Shown here in pieces: positions 35,584 through 42,691 of a stretch of DNA of 64,000 bases (its first letter is position 1; the number at the start of each line of letters is the position of its first letter). The position numbers and the translations under genes are program-made. The DNA is from Candidatus Hydrogenedentota bacterium. GTDB lineage: Bacteria; Hydrogenedentota; Hydrogenedentia; Hydrogenedentales; SLHB01. The stretch covers positions 105,000-168,999 of the forward strand of contig JABWCD010000001.1 in the NCBI GenBank assembly GCA_013359265.1, written 5' to 3'. The notes under the pieces are model-generated. The model did no database searches. It worked only from the letters and a program-made list of their open reading frames with translations, and had not been told where the DNA came from.

Positions 35584-36552
35584 ATGAACAACCTTTCCCA
35601 GTCCAGCGGACCACAACCTACTCCCGGCGATCGCCACTCGCCCGGCAGTCAGCACACGACCCGAAATGTCGGTGCAATTGGCGGCGTCCTCGTTGCCATC
35701 GGCCTACTTCTCGCCAAATTCAAGTTTCTGCTCGTCCCCGTCCTCAAGTTCTTCCCGCTGATTTTCAAAACCGGCGGCACAATGATCCTCTCGATCGTCT
35801 TCTACGCGATGGAATGGGGCTGGTGGTACGCCACGGGCTTTGTCCTGCTCATCCTCATTCACGAATGTGGACATCTCGTCATGGCGCGCCGGTTCGGCCT
35901 CAACGCCGGCTGGCCCGTCTTCATCCCGTTCATGGGCGCTGTCATCGCCCTCAAGGACGCGCCGAAAAACGCATGGATCGAAGCATGGGTTGGAATCGGT
36001 GGACCAATACTGGGAACGCTCGGCGCCATCGTCTGCGAGATCATCTTCCTCGCCACCGGAGAACCGATCTTCCGCGCCCTCGCCTACACCGGGTTCTTCC
36101 TGAATCTCTTCAACCTCGCACCCATATCCCCGCTCGATGGCGGCCGCATTGCGACCGCGCTGTCGCCGTGGCTGTGGATCGTCGGCCTGCTCATCATCGG
36201 GACTCTGGCCGTGCTCCGCCCGAACTTCATCTGCTTCCTCATCATCGCGCTCGCGTTGCCCCGTCTCGTCACCTTGTTCCGCAAGCGCACCGACGAGGAA
36301 CGCCGCTTCTTCGAGCTCTCCGGCAGCCAACGCCTTACCATGGCCTTCTTCTACTTCGGTCTTGTCGGCTTCCTTGTTATGGGCATGCACTTCAGCCATA
36401 TACCGCCGCCCGACCAGCCGCAGGTGCGGACGGAAGAAGAACTGGAGTCCTTAGACTGGCCCACTTCGCTCGATTCGCCGGCTCCGCTACAAGACGGGAA
36501 CTTCGATCGCGTCGCGTACTTTACGCATTCGAGCTCAGGTCATCCGTCTTGA
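35584..36552 (+). CDS. M50-family site-2 membrane metalloprotease
   Basis: 322 residues from the ATG at 35584 with AAGGA upstream. Zinc motif HEXXH in LILIHECGHLVMARRFGL, second metal-binding site in APISPLDGGRIATAL. About six membrane segments, for example GWWYATGFVLLILI, AWVGIGGPILGTLGAIVCEI and ALAYTGFFLNLFNL. The proline-rich tail of about 50 residues is cytoplasmic or periplasmic. It would cut membrane-embedded substrates such as anti-sigma factors or remnant signal peptides. The substrate is not evident. It is convergent with the reductase gene ending at 36564. Confidence 0.92.
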   Translation: MNNLSQSSGPQPTPGDRHSPGSQHTTRNVGAIGGVLVAIGLLLAKFKFLLVPVLKFFPLIFKTGGTMILSIVFYAMEWGWWYATGFVLLILIHECGHLVMARRFGLNAGWPVFIPFMGAVIALKDAPKNAWIEAWVGIGGPILGTLGAIVCEIIFLATGEPIFRALAYTGFFLNLFNLAPISPLDGGRIATALSPWLWIVGLLIIGTLAVLRPNFICFLIIALALPRLVTLFRKRTDEERRFFELSGSQRLTMAFFYFGLVGFLVMGMHFSHIPPPDQPQVRTEEELESLDWPTSLDSPAPLQDGNFDRVAYFTHSSSGHPS

Positions 36553-36563
36553 TGCGCCTTCGC

Positions 36564-37532
36564 CTACTCCGGACTCGGCACGAACGCGTCCGCGTAGATA
36601 TCGCTGAGGGATGCCCCAGCCAAAAACGTTTTGCGCTGCATGATCCGCACGAAGTCCGGGTGACCACACAGATAGACCTTGTGTCCGCTGAGCTTCGGAA
36701 CGGTCTGTAGGCTAAACTGATCGAGCGGTACGGTCGCGACACCATCCGCCTCGCCCTGAAGCACGCTCGCGTAGTAGTGAACGTTTGCGTTCCGCGACGC
36801 CATCGCCCGCAGTTCGTCGGCAAGATACAGCCCCTCCGGCCGAATCGCGCCGTGAAACAGATGAATCGGCCCTTCGTGTCCCCGGCGCAGTGCATCGCGC
36901 ACAATGCCGTAGAGCGGCGCGAGCCCGGTATTCGTACCCGCAAGAAATATCGGCTGGTGTGCGTTCCCCGGAACGTAGAAGCAATTCCCCACGGGCCCCA
37001 ACAGCGCGACCTGCGCGCCCAACCCGTCGCGCCGGTGCATCCACCCGCTCATCCTTCCGCCCGGCACCGCCGCGACGTGGAGTTCGAGCAACTCGTCTTC
37101 CTCGGGCACACTCGCAAGCGAATAACTTCGCACCAGCCCGTCCGCGCGCACTAGATTGACGTATTGACCCGGCCGGTATTCGATCGGCTTTTCCGTGCGC
37201 ACTCGCACGCGCACCACCGTCGCATTCAGCGGATCGATTGATTCGATAGACCCGGGCGTGCGCAGCAGCGCCGTGTCGATCAGCGCTATCTCGACGTCAC
37301 CCTCCGGAACGAAACAACACGCCAGCACGTATCCTTGCGCTCGCAACGTGTCGCGCAGGCCCGTCTGCGCCTTCGCCGGTATTGTCCCGCTAACCGCCCG
37401 CATGATGCACGACTGGCAGACGCCACTCTTGCAGGAGTGTGGCATGGCGAAACCGTTCCGCAGCAGGCAATCGAGAACGCTCTCCCCCTCCCGCGCGGCA
37501 TACCGCTCGTTCTGGAAATGAATGTCGTGCAT
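36564..37532 (-). CDS. 2Fe-2S ferredoxin / FAD-NAD(P) reductase fusion
   Basis: 322 residues. Residues 1-90 form a plant-type [2Fe-2S] ferredoxin: CKSGVCQSC and then LACCF, giving the four Cys ligands. A FAD-binding barrel follows with RSYSLASVPEEDELLELHVA (R-x-Y-S motif), then an NAD-binding domain with IFLAGTNTGLAPLYGIVRDA and VYLCGHPDFV. The layout matches oxygenase-type reductases such as the CDP-glucoseen reductase and phenol hydroxylase reductases. In this operon it probably supplies electrons to the truncated haemoglobin, which is inference. ATG at 37532 gives the normal short N-terminus. It is 45 bp after the haemoglobin gene on the same strand. Confidence 0.92.
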   Translation of the reverse strand: MHDIHFQNERYAAREGESVLDCLLRNGFAMPHSCKSGVCQSCIMRAVSGTIPAKAQTGLRDTLRAQGYVLACCFVPEGDVEIALIDTALLRTPGSIESIDPLNATVVRVRVRTEKPIEYRPGQYVNLVRADGLVRSYSLASVPEEDELLELHVAAVPGGRMSGWMHRRDGLGAQVALLGPVGNCFYVPGNAHQPIFLAGTNTGLAPLYGIVRDALRRGHEGPIHLFHGAIRPEGLYLADELRAMASRNANVHYYASVLQGEADGVATVPLDQFSLQTVPKLSGHKVYLCGHPDFVRIMQRKTFLAGASLSDIYADAFVPSPE

Positions 37533-37577
37533 GGCGCGCCTGCGCGTCAAACCGAGCGTACCAGGCGACCGCCGCTC

Positions 37578-37943
37578 CTACCTCCCCAGCACGTCGTTAC
37601 GCGTACTCTCCGCGATTGCGGCAACCTGATCGATCAGGTCCTGCGCCACCCCCATTTCCTGCAACGTCGCGCCGAGATCCTCGACCACCGCGTCAAAGTG
37701 GCTGTCGTTGAGCCCCCGCTGCACCAAGTGGGCGTGCCCCCGGCGCATGTCGAGGCCCGTGTAATCGTTCGGCCCGCCGAACGCATACGTCAAGAACGCC
37801 TTCTGCTTGGCCGCCTGGCGCGCCATATCGACCCCGTCAAAGAAATGCGCTATGCGGTCGTCGGACAAGACCCTCCTGTAAAACAAGTCTACCGCCGCAT
37901 CGACCGCCGCTGCCCCGCCCAATTGCTCGTAAAGCGTGCTCAT
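37578..37943 (-). CDS. glbN: Group 1 truncated haemoglobin
   Basis: 121 residues, the family length. STLYEQLGGAAAVDAAVDLF starts the fold and FYRRVLSDDRIAHFFDGVDM gives the B-E helices. The proximal His is probably His70 in MRRGHAHLV, before GLNDSHFDAVVEDL. Such proteins bind heme and oxidise NO to nitrate or scavenge O2. With the reductase downstream and an NsrR-like regulator divergently transcribed, it looks like an NO-detoxifying pair. An operator-like palindrome (37999-38021) lies just downstream of the predicted start of this transcript. Confidence 0.93.
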   Translation of the reverse strand: MSTLYEQLGGAAAVDAAVDLFYRRVLSDDRIAHFFDGVDMARQAAKQKAFLTYAFGGPNDYTGLDMRRGHAHLVQRGLNDSHFDAVVEDLGATLQEMGVAQDLIDQVAAIAESTRNDVLGR

Positions 37944-37998
37944 TCAACATTTCCCCCTTCAGTAATGGTTCGAGAGACCCCCTTGAAACACTCAGAAA

Positions 37999-38021
37999 AA
38001 GATGTATTTTTCACACATCTT
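37999..38021. promoter_or_regulatory. NsrR-type operator between glbN and the Rrf2 regulator
   Basis: A 23-bp site with arms AAGATGT and ACATCTT, arranged 11-1-11 like the known NsrR consensus AAGATGCATTT and its mirror. It sits in the divergent region, just downstream of a minus-strand TATAAT (38035-38040), so binding would block the glbN-reductase transcript. Confidence 0.72.
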
Positions 38022-38034
38022 AAACAAATGTTGC

Positions 38035-38040
38035 ATTATA
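38035..38040 (-). promoter_or_regulatory. -10 box for the glbN operon
   Basis: On the minus strand the bases read TATAAT, and the -35 candidates are weak. The predicted start near 38027 lies directly ahead of the operator. Confidence 0.5.
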
Positions 38041-38068
38041 CACCCTCTACATGTCAAATTAAGGTAAG

Positions 38069-38101
38069 GGTCCAACGGCTCGGGGGAGATAGCGTTGGAC
38101 C
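38069..38101 (+). promoter_or_regulatory. Leader stem-loop of the nsrR-like gene
   Basis: Perfect 9-bp stem GGTCCAACG (38069-38077) and CGTTGGACC (38093-38101) with a 15-base loop that carries GGGGGAG. A second GGGGGAG after it is the ribosome site of the gene at 38117. Confidence 0.5.
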
Positions 38102-38116
38102 AAGGGGGAGACTGTA

Positions 38117-38578
38117 ATGCATCTTACCCACTATACCGATTACGCCCTTCGCACGCTTATTTTCCTGGCGGCCAAGGGCGAACCCTCCACCATTGCGGAG
38201 GTCGCAACACGCTTTCGCATTTCGCGAAACCATCTCGTTAAGGTCGTACACAGCCTGGGCAAGACCGGACTTATCAAGACCGAACGCGGCAAACTGGGCG
38301 GCATTCGGCTCGCGCACCCGGCAAACCAGATTAAGGTCGGCGACGTCGTCCGTAAAATGGAGGTAAACTTCCACTTGGTGGAATGTTTCTGTCCGGCCCA
38401 CAACGAGTGCCCGATCACCCCGGTATGCGACCTAAAGCGCGTGCTCGAGGAAGCGTTTGACAATTTCATGGTCGTGCTGGACCGCTATACGCTCGCCGAC
38501 ATGATTGCCGAACGGCAACCGCTCATGCAATTGCTGCAGCCGGCCGCAAACGCAGAGACGTCGCCTGCGCGCGCGTAG
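38117..38578 (+). CDS. nsrR: Rrf2-family NO-sensing regulator (NsrR-like)
   Basis: 153 residues. The start MHLTHYTDYALRTLIFLA keeps Asp8, the iron-sulfur ligand reported for NsrR. The HTH covers STIAEVATRFRISRNHLVKV and the wing covers KLGGIRLAHPANQIK. Cluster ligands: Cys92, Cys98 and Cys104 in FCPAHNECPITPVCDLKRVL, plus Cys90. NsrR holds a [4Fe-4S] cluster that NO destroys, releasing repression. Context agrees: divergent truncated haemoglobin and reductase, and an NsrR-type operator. The ribosome site GGGGGAG is 8 bases from the start, after a stem-loop. Confidence 0.9.
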   Translation: MHLTHYTDYALRTLIFLAAKGEPSTIAEVATRFRISRNHLVKVVHSLGKTGLIKTERGKLGGIRLAHPANQIKVGDVVRKMEVNFHLVECFCPAHNECPITPVCDLKRVLEEAFDNFMVVLDRYTLADMIAERQPLMQLLQPAANAETSPARA

Positions 38579-38583
38579 CCCCC

Positions 38584-38718
38584 TTACATAAAAATCGTCG
38601 TGTCGCCGAAAAACGTCTCGATGATGTTCTGCAGAATCGGCGGAACGTTAAGTCCGTAAAGATTCGTCAGAAACGAGATCGCATTCGCAATAAATCCAAG
38701 CAGCAGACTGCCTGTCAT
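38584..38718 (-). CDS. Possible 44-residue small hydrophobic protein
   Basis: Reads MTGSLLLGFIANAISFLTNL, then YGLNVPPILQNIIETFFGD, ending TTIFM and TAA. GGGAG lies 8 bases before the ATG. The composition is amphipathic or hydrophobic with two helices, unlike the random ORFs nearby. I do not recognise the family. It lies between the nsrR-like gene and the SIS gene; a membrane peptide is possible. Confidence 0.5.
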   Translation of the reverse strand: MTGSLLLGFIANAISFLTNLYGLNVPPILQNIIETFFGDTTIFM

Positions 38719-38870
38719 GTCGCGTACTCCCGCGCTTCGCGCACCGTAACCAAACGCTCGTTCAATCGCACGCTTTACATATCGGCATTTTCGATCTAAC
38801 CCAAGAATGAGCGAGAAACGCTGCCGCGCTCGCGCACGTGTTGCTCTTGAAATATTCGATCTCGCCCCTC

Positions 38871-38910
38871 GTCGTTTAAGTCTTTTCAGTACTTTAGGTC
38901 CTTTCGACCT
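38871..38910. repeat. 9-bp-period GTCC array (degenerate copy)
   Basis: GTCG at 38871, GTCT at 38880, GTAC at 38889 and GTCC at 38898 are on one 9-base grid. The copy lies 3' of the SIS-domain gene. Confidence 0.5.
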
Positions 38911-38945
38911 CCGCGAATTTCGGGCACGCCGTTTCTGCGATGGCG

Positions 38946-39989
38946 CTAAAGCCCGCCGTCCGATTCTACCACGTAGGAGCTAATCGTGAACTTGTCGCAA
39001 TCGTACCCGCGATGCATTGCGTACGATTCCGCCGCGATCTGGATAGGCACGATGTCCGTTAAGAACTGCCAATCCGCGGAAATCGCCGGCAAATCGATCC
39101 AAAGATCGCGCGGATCGCGCGTCACACCCTGTCCGATGACCATCAACGCGCAATGCCGTTTCCTCAGGTCGTCGACGAGCCGCAGGTCCTGCCCGCGCGA
39201 ACGCACCGGATCGATCCACAGCGCGAACCGCGCCTCCCCCGCCGCGAGGATTTCCTGCGGTCCGTGACGAAAGGTGCTCGTCGTCATCGACGTCGACGCC
39301 GCCTTCGCCACTTCCAGCCACAGCAGGCGTGCTTCGTAGCTGCTCGCCATGCTGCACCCCCGCGCAAGGAAAAATGTCGGCCCCTCCGCCTCGAGCCAAC
39401 CCGACTTCCGAATCTCGCCACGCCACGCATCCACGCGCGCGTTCGTACTTTCGAACGCGCCGCCAAGCTGCTCGACAAGTGCATCGGTCAACGAATCGGT
39501 CGATTGCGCCGCAAGCAGTCCCCCCACCAGTCCCGGCGCCGTGTACGTCGCGATCGATGCCGCCGTGTCAAACGAGACGTTGCACAACAGCGTCACGTCG
39601 GCGCGCTGCGCCAGCGGACTTTCCGCCGCGTTCGTGATCGCGATCACTTTCGACTTCGCCTGCGCTGCCTTGCCGATCACGCTCACAACCTCGACGCTAC
39701 GCCCGCTCCGCGACAGCACGATCAACGCAGTATCCGGCGGAATCGGGCACATAAACTCCAACTCCGCCGTTTCCACCAAATGTGCGGGAATACCAAACTG
39801 GTGAAAGATGTGCTGCACACCAATCCCGGCATGCCAACTCGCGCCGATGCCGGTGATGTATACGTGCCGCGCCTTCTTCACCAAAACCGCCGCCGCATCG
39901 AGCTGCGCGCGCCCCACGGCCGTCGTATGGTCCAAACATGTCCGAAGTTCGCCCATCTGGCGAACGATGTCTTGCCACAACTTGCTCAC
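38946..39989 (-). CDS. SIS-domain sugar isomerase-like protein
   Basis: 347 residues from a GTG at 39989 that overlaps the previous stop by 4 bp. Two SIS domains: HVYITGIGASWHAGIGVQHI and LIVLSRSGRSVEVVSVIGKA in the first, FFLARGCSMASSYEARLLWL and STFRHGPQEIL in the second. This matches the isomerase part of GlmS and AgaS-type proteins that bind phosphosugars, without a glutaminase domain, so it would not use glutamine. The substrate is unknown; sugar-phosphate isomerase or deaminase is likely. Translation is coupled to the AhpD-like gene. Confidence 0.88.
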   Translation of the reverse strand: MSKLWQDIVRQMGELRTCLDHTTAVGRAQLDAAAVLVKKARHVYITGIGASWHAGIGVQHIFHQFGIPAHLVETAELEFMCPIPPDTALIVLSRSGRSVEVVSVIGKAAQAKSKVIAITNAAESPLAQRADVTLLCNVSFDTAASIATYTAPGLVGGLLAAQSTDSLTDALVEQLGGAFESTNARVDAWRGEIRKSGWLEAEGPTFFLARGCSMASSYEARLLWLEVAKAASTSMTTSTFRHGPQEILAAGEARFALWIDPVRSRGQDLRLVDDLRKRHCALMVIGQGVTRDPRDLWIDLPAISADWQFLTDIVPIQIAAESYAMHRGYDCDKFTISSYVVESDGGL

Positions 39990-40540
39990 CGTCCGACCTT
40001 CTTTTCCGCAAGCATGCACAGCCCGTCCGACTCTATGCCCAACGGCCGATTGATCAGATTGTAGTAATTTTCCATCGCGTTCACCCACGTGATCTCGACG
40101 ATTTCTTCCTCGGAGAAGTGCATCTTCAATTCCGCGAATGTCTCGTCCGAAACATTCTTTGTTTTCGTCACCTCTTCGACGTACGCCAACGCCGCGCGCT
40201 CGCGTTCCGTATACAATTCGCTCGTCGCATAATTCGGCAGCGCCCGCATTTTCTCGGGCGGCACATGCGCGAAGACCGAATGCGCCTGCGCGATGTCCAC
40301 ACAGAACCCGCACCCGTTGATCGACGCCACGTGCGTGTTGATCAATGCTACCAGTCCCTTGTCCAGCCGCAACCCGTTCTGCGCAAAATTCACGATCGCC
40401 CGCGACATTCCGAGCGATTTGGGCATCCGCGCGTACACGACCTTCAACGGCGTAATCACCCGCCCATACGCCCGCCGCGTCATCCAATACGCAAGGCGCA
40501 ACATTAGCGTTTTCGGTTGTTCAATCGGTGCAAGTCGCAT
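39986..40540 (-). CDS. Carboxymuconolactone decarboxylase / AhpD-like protein
   Basis: 184 residues. Redox motif C77-x2-C80 followed by His87 in NGCGFCVDIAQAHSVFAHVP, the AhpD/CMD pattern. Helical throughout. Such proteins reduce peroxides with lipoate-type thiols or act as decarboxylases; with CxxC plus His a peroxidase-type function is most likely. GGAG is 10 bases before the ATG. It is the first gene of a two-gene unit with the SIS protein. Confidence 0.87.
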   Translation of the reverse strand: MRLAPIEQPKTLMLRLAYWMTRRAYGRVITPLKVVYARMPKSLGMSRAIVNFAQNGLRLDKGLVALINTHVASINGCGFCVDIAQAHSVFAHVPPEKMRALPNYATSELYTERERAALAYVEEVTKTKNVSDETFAELKMHFSEEEIVEITWVNAMENYYNLINRPLGIESDGLCMLAEKKVGR

Positions 40541-40713
40541 GACTATTTCACTCCGTTCACTTCTGACTGTCCGGCAGAATTAAGAAAGCAGCACGATTGC
40601 CCAATCGACAGACGATACGCCGGAATCCGCCCAACTTCCAAGCGCGGCGACATGCCCGCCTTTTCACGCCTCCGCAGCGCCTTCGTACGCCTCCCCGTGC
40701 CATATATGACGTC

Positions 40714-40854
40714 TAGAGCAAGCCAAGTTCGAGTGCACCGTCTGTTTCGTGCTCGTGAGTCGTCATTGTACTCGTACTCGAAACTCGAAAAGATCGAGTA
40801 CGAAGACGAGGCAGGAGCACGAGCACGCCGTGCAGCCGGCCGCGAAACGCTCTG
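40714..40854 (+). repeat. Hairpin repeat element, copy 3 of 3
   Basis: Starts TAGAGCAAGCCAAG and ends GCGAAACGCTCTG. Inside are GTGCTCGTGAGTCGTCAT, ACTCGAAAAGATCGAGTACG and GGAGCACGAGCACG, as in copies 1 and 2. The right-end TA is lost. Confidence 0.8.
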
Positions 40855-40885
40855 GTAGTCCCGCTTCATCCGCCCCGACAGCCAG

Positions 40886-40975
40886 GTCCACTTCGTCCAT
40901 TAAGTCCAATGTGTCGGCTCGCTCTCCTTGGTCCTTTTGGTCATTCTGGTCCTTTGAGTCCCTTCGCACCTTCAC
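40886..40975. repeat. 9-bp-period GTCC array (10 units)
   Basis: Starts at 40886, 40895, 40904, 40913, 40922, 40931, 40940, 40949, 40958 and 40967 read GTCC, GTCC, GTCC, GTCG, CTCT, GTCC, GTCA, GTCC, GTCC and CACC. The phase is perfectly kept. With the hairpin repeat it fills the 475-bp gap before the methyltransferase gene. Confidence 0.82.
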
Positions 40976-41015
40976 ACCTTGATCCGCCCTCCTTCCCCGG
41001 CGCACCATACCGCCC

Positions 41016-41927
41016 ATGCCAGTCAGCACATCCGTTCACATCACGCACTGTCTTCGATACATCATCAACATGCGCCCCCGCTCGATTCTCGATATCGGCT
41101 GCGGCTTCGGCATGTGGGGCTTTCTCTCGCGTATGTACCTCGATGTCGCCGAGGAGCGCGTACAACCCGCCGACTGGAAACTCCGCGTGGATGGACTCGA
41201 ACTCTTCGAACCCTACATCCAAACGCACCAGCGCGCGCTCTACTCGAACATTTTCATCGGGGATGTGCGCGAACTCGCGCCAAAGGTGGAGAATTACGAA
41301 CTCATCATCGCCGGCGACGTCATCGAACACCTCGACAAGGACGACGGCGAGACTGTCATCGAACAACTCTACGACAAGGCAACCCGCGCGCTCTTGGTCA
41401 ATATCCCGCTCGGCGAAGGCTGGGAACACCCCGAACGCCACGGCAACCCCGGCGAACTCCACCGCAGCCAGTGGTACATCGAGGATTTCCACCCCTACCC
41501 CAACATCGCCGAAACGTTCACGCTCCCTGCCGGGGCCTACGGCAGCTTCTTTTGCCCCAAAGACTGCCCTACGGACGAACGCGTGCTCGGTCTCCTAAGC
41601 CTCGCTGACCGCCGCAAGAACGAAGGCCGCATCGAGCGCGCGCTCAAGTATGCCCGCAAGGCCCGCTCCCTCGACCCCGCGCACCAGGAAACCGTTCTCT
41701 TCCTGGTCGACACCCTGCTCGGCAACCGCCAGACCAATGAGGCCATCGACCTGCTGCGCGCAGCCATCACGCAATCACCGGGCTTCCACTACGCGTACAT
41801 CGCCCTGGCCCGCATCCTCCGCGCAACCAACAACACCCCCGAAGCCCAACGCATCGCCCAACAACTCCTCGCACTGCCCAACGTCGCCCCCGACCTCCAC
41901 GCCCAAGCTGAATTGTTACTCGTTTAA
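41016..41927 (+). CDS. SAM-dependent methyltransferase fused to TPR-like repeats
   Basis: 303 residues. The methyltransferase motif I is RSILDIGCGFGMWGFLSRMY, followed by ELFEPYIQTH (acidic motif II) and LIIAGDVIEHLDKDDGETVI (motif III/IV). From about residue 190 the chain changes to TPR-like helices (RKNEGRIERALKYARKARSL, DPAHQETVLFLVDTLLGNRQ, TNEAIDLLRAAITQSPGFHY). The function is unknown; the repeats may hold a glycan or protein substrate. The upstream neighbours are the hairpin repeat and 9-bp array, so promoter position is unclear. Confidence 0.88.
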   Translation: MPVSTSVHITHCLRYIINMRPRSILDIGCGFGMWGFLSRMYLDVAEERVQPADWKLRVDGLELFEPYIQTHQRALYSNIFIGDVRELAPKVENYELIIAGDVIEHLDKDDGETVIEQLYDKATRALLVNIPLGEGWEHPERHGNPGELHRSQWYIEDFHPYPNIAETFTLPAGAYGSFFCPKDCPTDERVLGLLSLADRRKNEGRIERALKYARKARSLDPAHQETVLFLVDTLLGNRQTNEAIDLLRAAITQSPGFHYAYIALARILRATNNTPEAQRIAQQLLALPNVAPDLHAQAELLLV

Positions 41928-42032
41928 CTGGACAGATCCACAAAGGTTAGCAAGATTATTCCTCCCGACCAGACGTATACGGGTGCCGTATTCCCAAATC
42001 GAAAAACCCAAAGCTAGAACTGAACGATCCAA

Positions 42033-42260
42033 TTATGTGCCTTTCGCCCCCCACCTCAGGCTCAACGTCTTCTTATTCATTGCGCAGTCCCGCAGATACA
42101 AGTTGATGAGATTTTGATATGGCATCCCCAACTCCCCGGCGAGCGACTTAAAATACACAATCGTCGTCTTATCCAGTCGGATGGTAATCGGCTGCTTGAG
42201 CCGTTTGATGTACGGATTCTTCTCCCCCTTCATCTTTCCAAAATCGTAATGCTCTCTCAT
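42033..42260 (-). CDS. brnA: BrnA-type antitoxin
   Basis: 75 residues beginning MREHYDFGKMKGEKNPYIKR, typical of BrnA. The ribbon-helix-helix part is PITIRLDKTTIVYFKSLAGE, followed by GMPYQNLINLYLRDCAMNKK. BrnA binds DNA and neutralises the BrnT toxin. It follows the toxin gene by 2 bp, the normal BrnT-BrnA order. The family start was used; an upstream ATG would overlap the toxin. Confidence 0.92.
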   Translation of the reverse strand: MREHYDFGKMKGEKNPYIKRLKQPITIRLDKTTIVYFKSLAGELGMPYQNLINLYLRDCAMNKKTLSLRWGAKGT

Positions 42261-42262
42261 GG

Positions 42263-42550
42263 CTATGCGCTCCAATTATCCTCACATTCCTTCTTGTTTG
42301 CCTTTCGTGCCGAAATTATCCGAATCACCGAATCGCTCTCGCGAAAGCAGTTGCACACCACCAGCACGCGAAGTTTCCAGCTCATGCCAAGCATGAGAAA
42401 CCTGTCCTCGTCCTCCGAATGGTCCGGGTCGAAATACCGCACCGCATTTTCATCGAAAAACACGGACTGCGCTTCATCGAATGACACGCCATGCTTGCGG
42501 TGGTTCGCGCGGTCCTTGGTTGCGTCCCATTTAATTCGTGTTTCGCTCAT
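42263..42550 (-). CDS. brnT: BrnT-type ribonuclease toxin
   Basis: 95 residues from the ATG at 42550. BrnT features: MSETRIKWDATKDRANHRKH, GVSFDEAQSVFFDENAVRYF, EDRFLMLGMSWKLRVLVVCN and RIISARKANKKE. BrnT folds like RelE and cuts RNA. BrnT is encoded before BrnA and both are repressed by BrnA. Its promoter (42557-42585) contains a palindrome over the -10 box, and the predicted transcription start is at the start codon. Confidence 0.92.
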   Translation of the reverse strand: MSETRIKWDATKDRANHRKHGVSFDEAQSVFFDENAVRYFDPDHSEDEDRFLMLGMSWKLRVLVVCNCFRESDSVIRIISARKANKKECEDNWSA

Positions 42551-42585
42551 ACGTACACTGTACATATAAGTTTCGGTGCCGTCAA
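42549..42585 (-). promoter_or_regulatory. Promoter with overlapping operator for brnTA
   Basis: On the minus strand: TTGACG (42580-42585), 17-bp spacer, TACAGT (42557-42562), start codon 6 bases on at 42550. The palindrome with arms GTAC...GTAC (42553-42563, extended imperfectly to 42549-42567) covers the -10. There is no ribosome site, so the transcript looks leaderless. Confidence 0.65.
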
Positions 42586-42625
42586 GAGTGTATTGCCCAG
42601 CCCGTACAATGCGAGCGGCGCGCTA

Positions 42626-42667
42626 CTCGTTCCCGAATTTCATTCCAAATTTCCGTTCGGGAACGAG
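42626..42667. terminator. 12-bp hairpin, terminator-like or REP-like
   Basis: CTCGTTCCCGAA (42626-42637) and TTCGGGAACGAG (42656-42667) are a perfect inverted repeat with an 18-base loop. It lies just past the stop of the TPR gene (minus strand, ends 42692). There is no T-run, so it may be a dispersed REP-type element rather than a classical terminator. Confidence 0.6.
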
Positions 42668-42691
42668 CTCTTGGTAAGCGCTGCTCGGAAC

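Noticed and set aside
37999-38040. TTGACA close to TATAAT on the minus strand
   Set aside because: The spacing is only 11 bases, too short for a sigma-70 pair, so only the -10 was kept.
37944-38116. Possible tRNA-like GGTTCGAGAGACC sequence
   Set aside because: The T-arm consensus fails and no acceptor or anticodon arm can be drawn around it.
411-40854. CRISPR array made of the hairpin repeats
   Set aside because: Copies are far apart and not in tandem; no cas genes are present.
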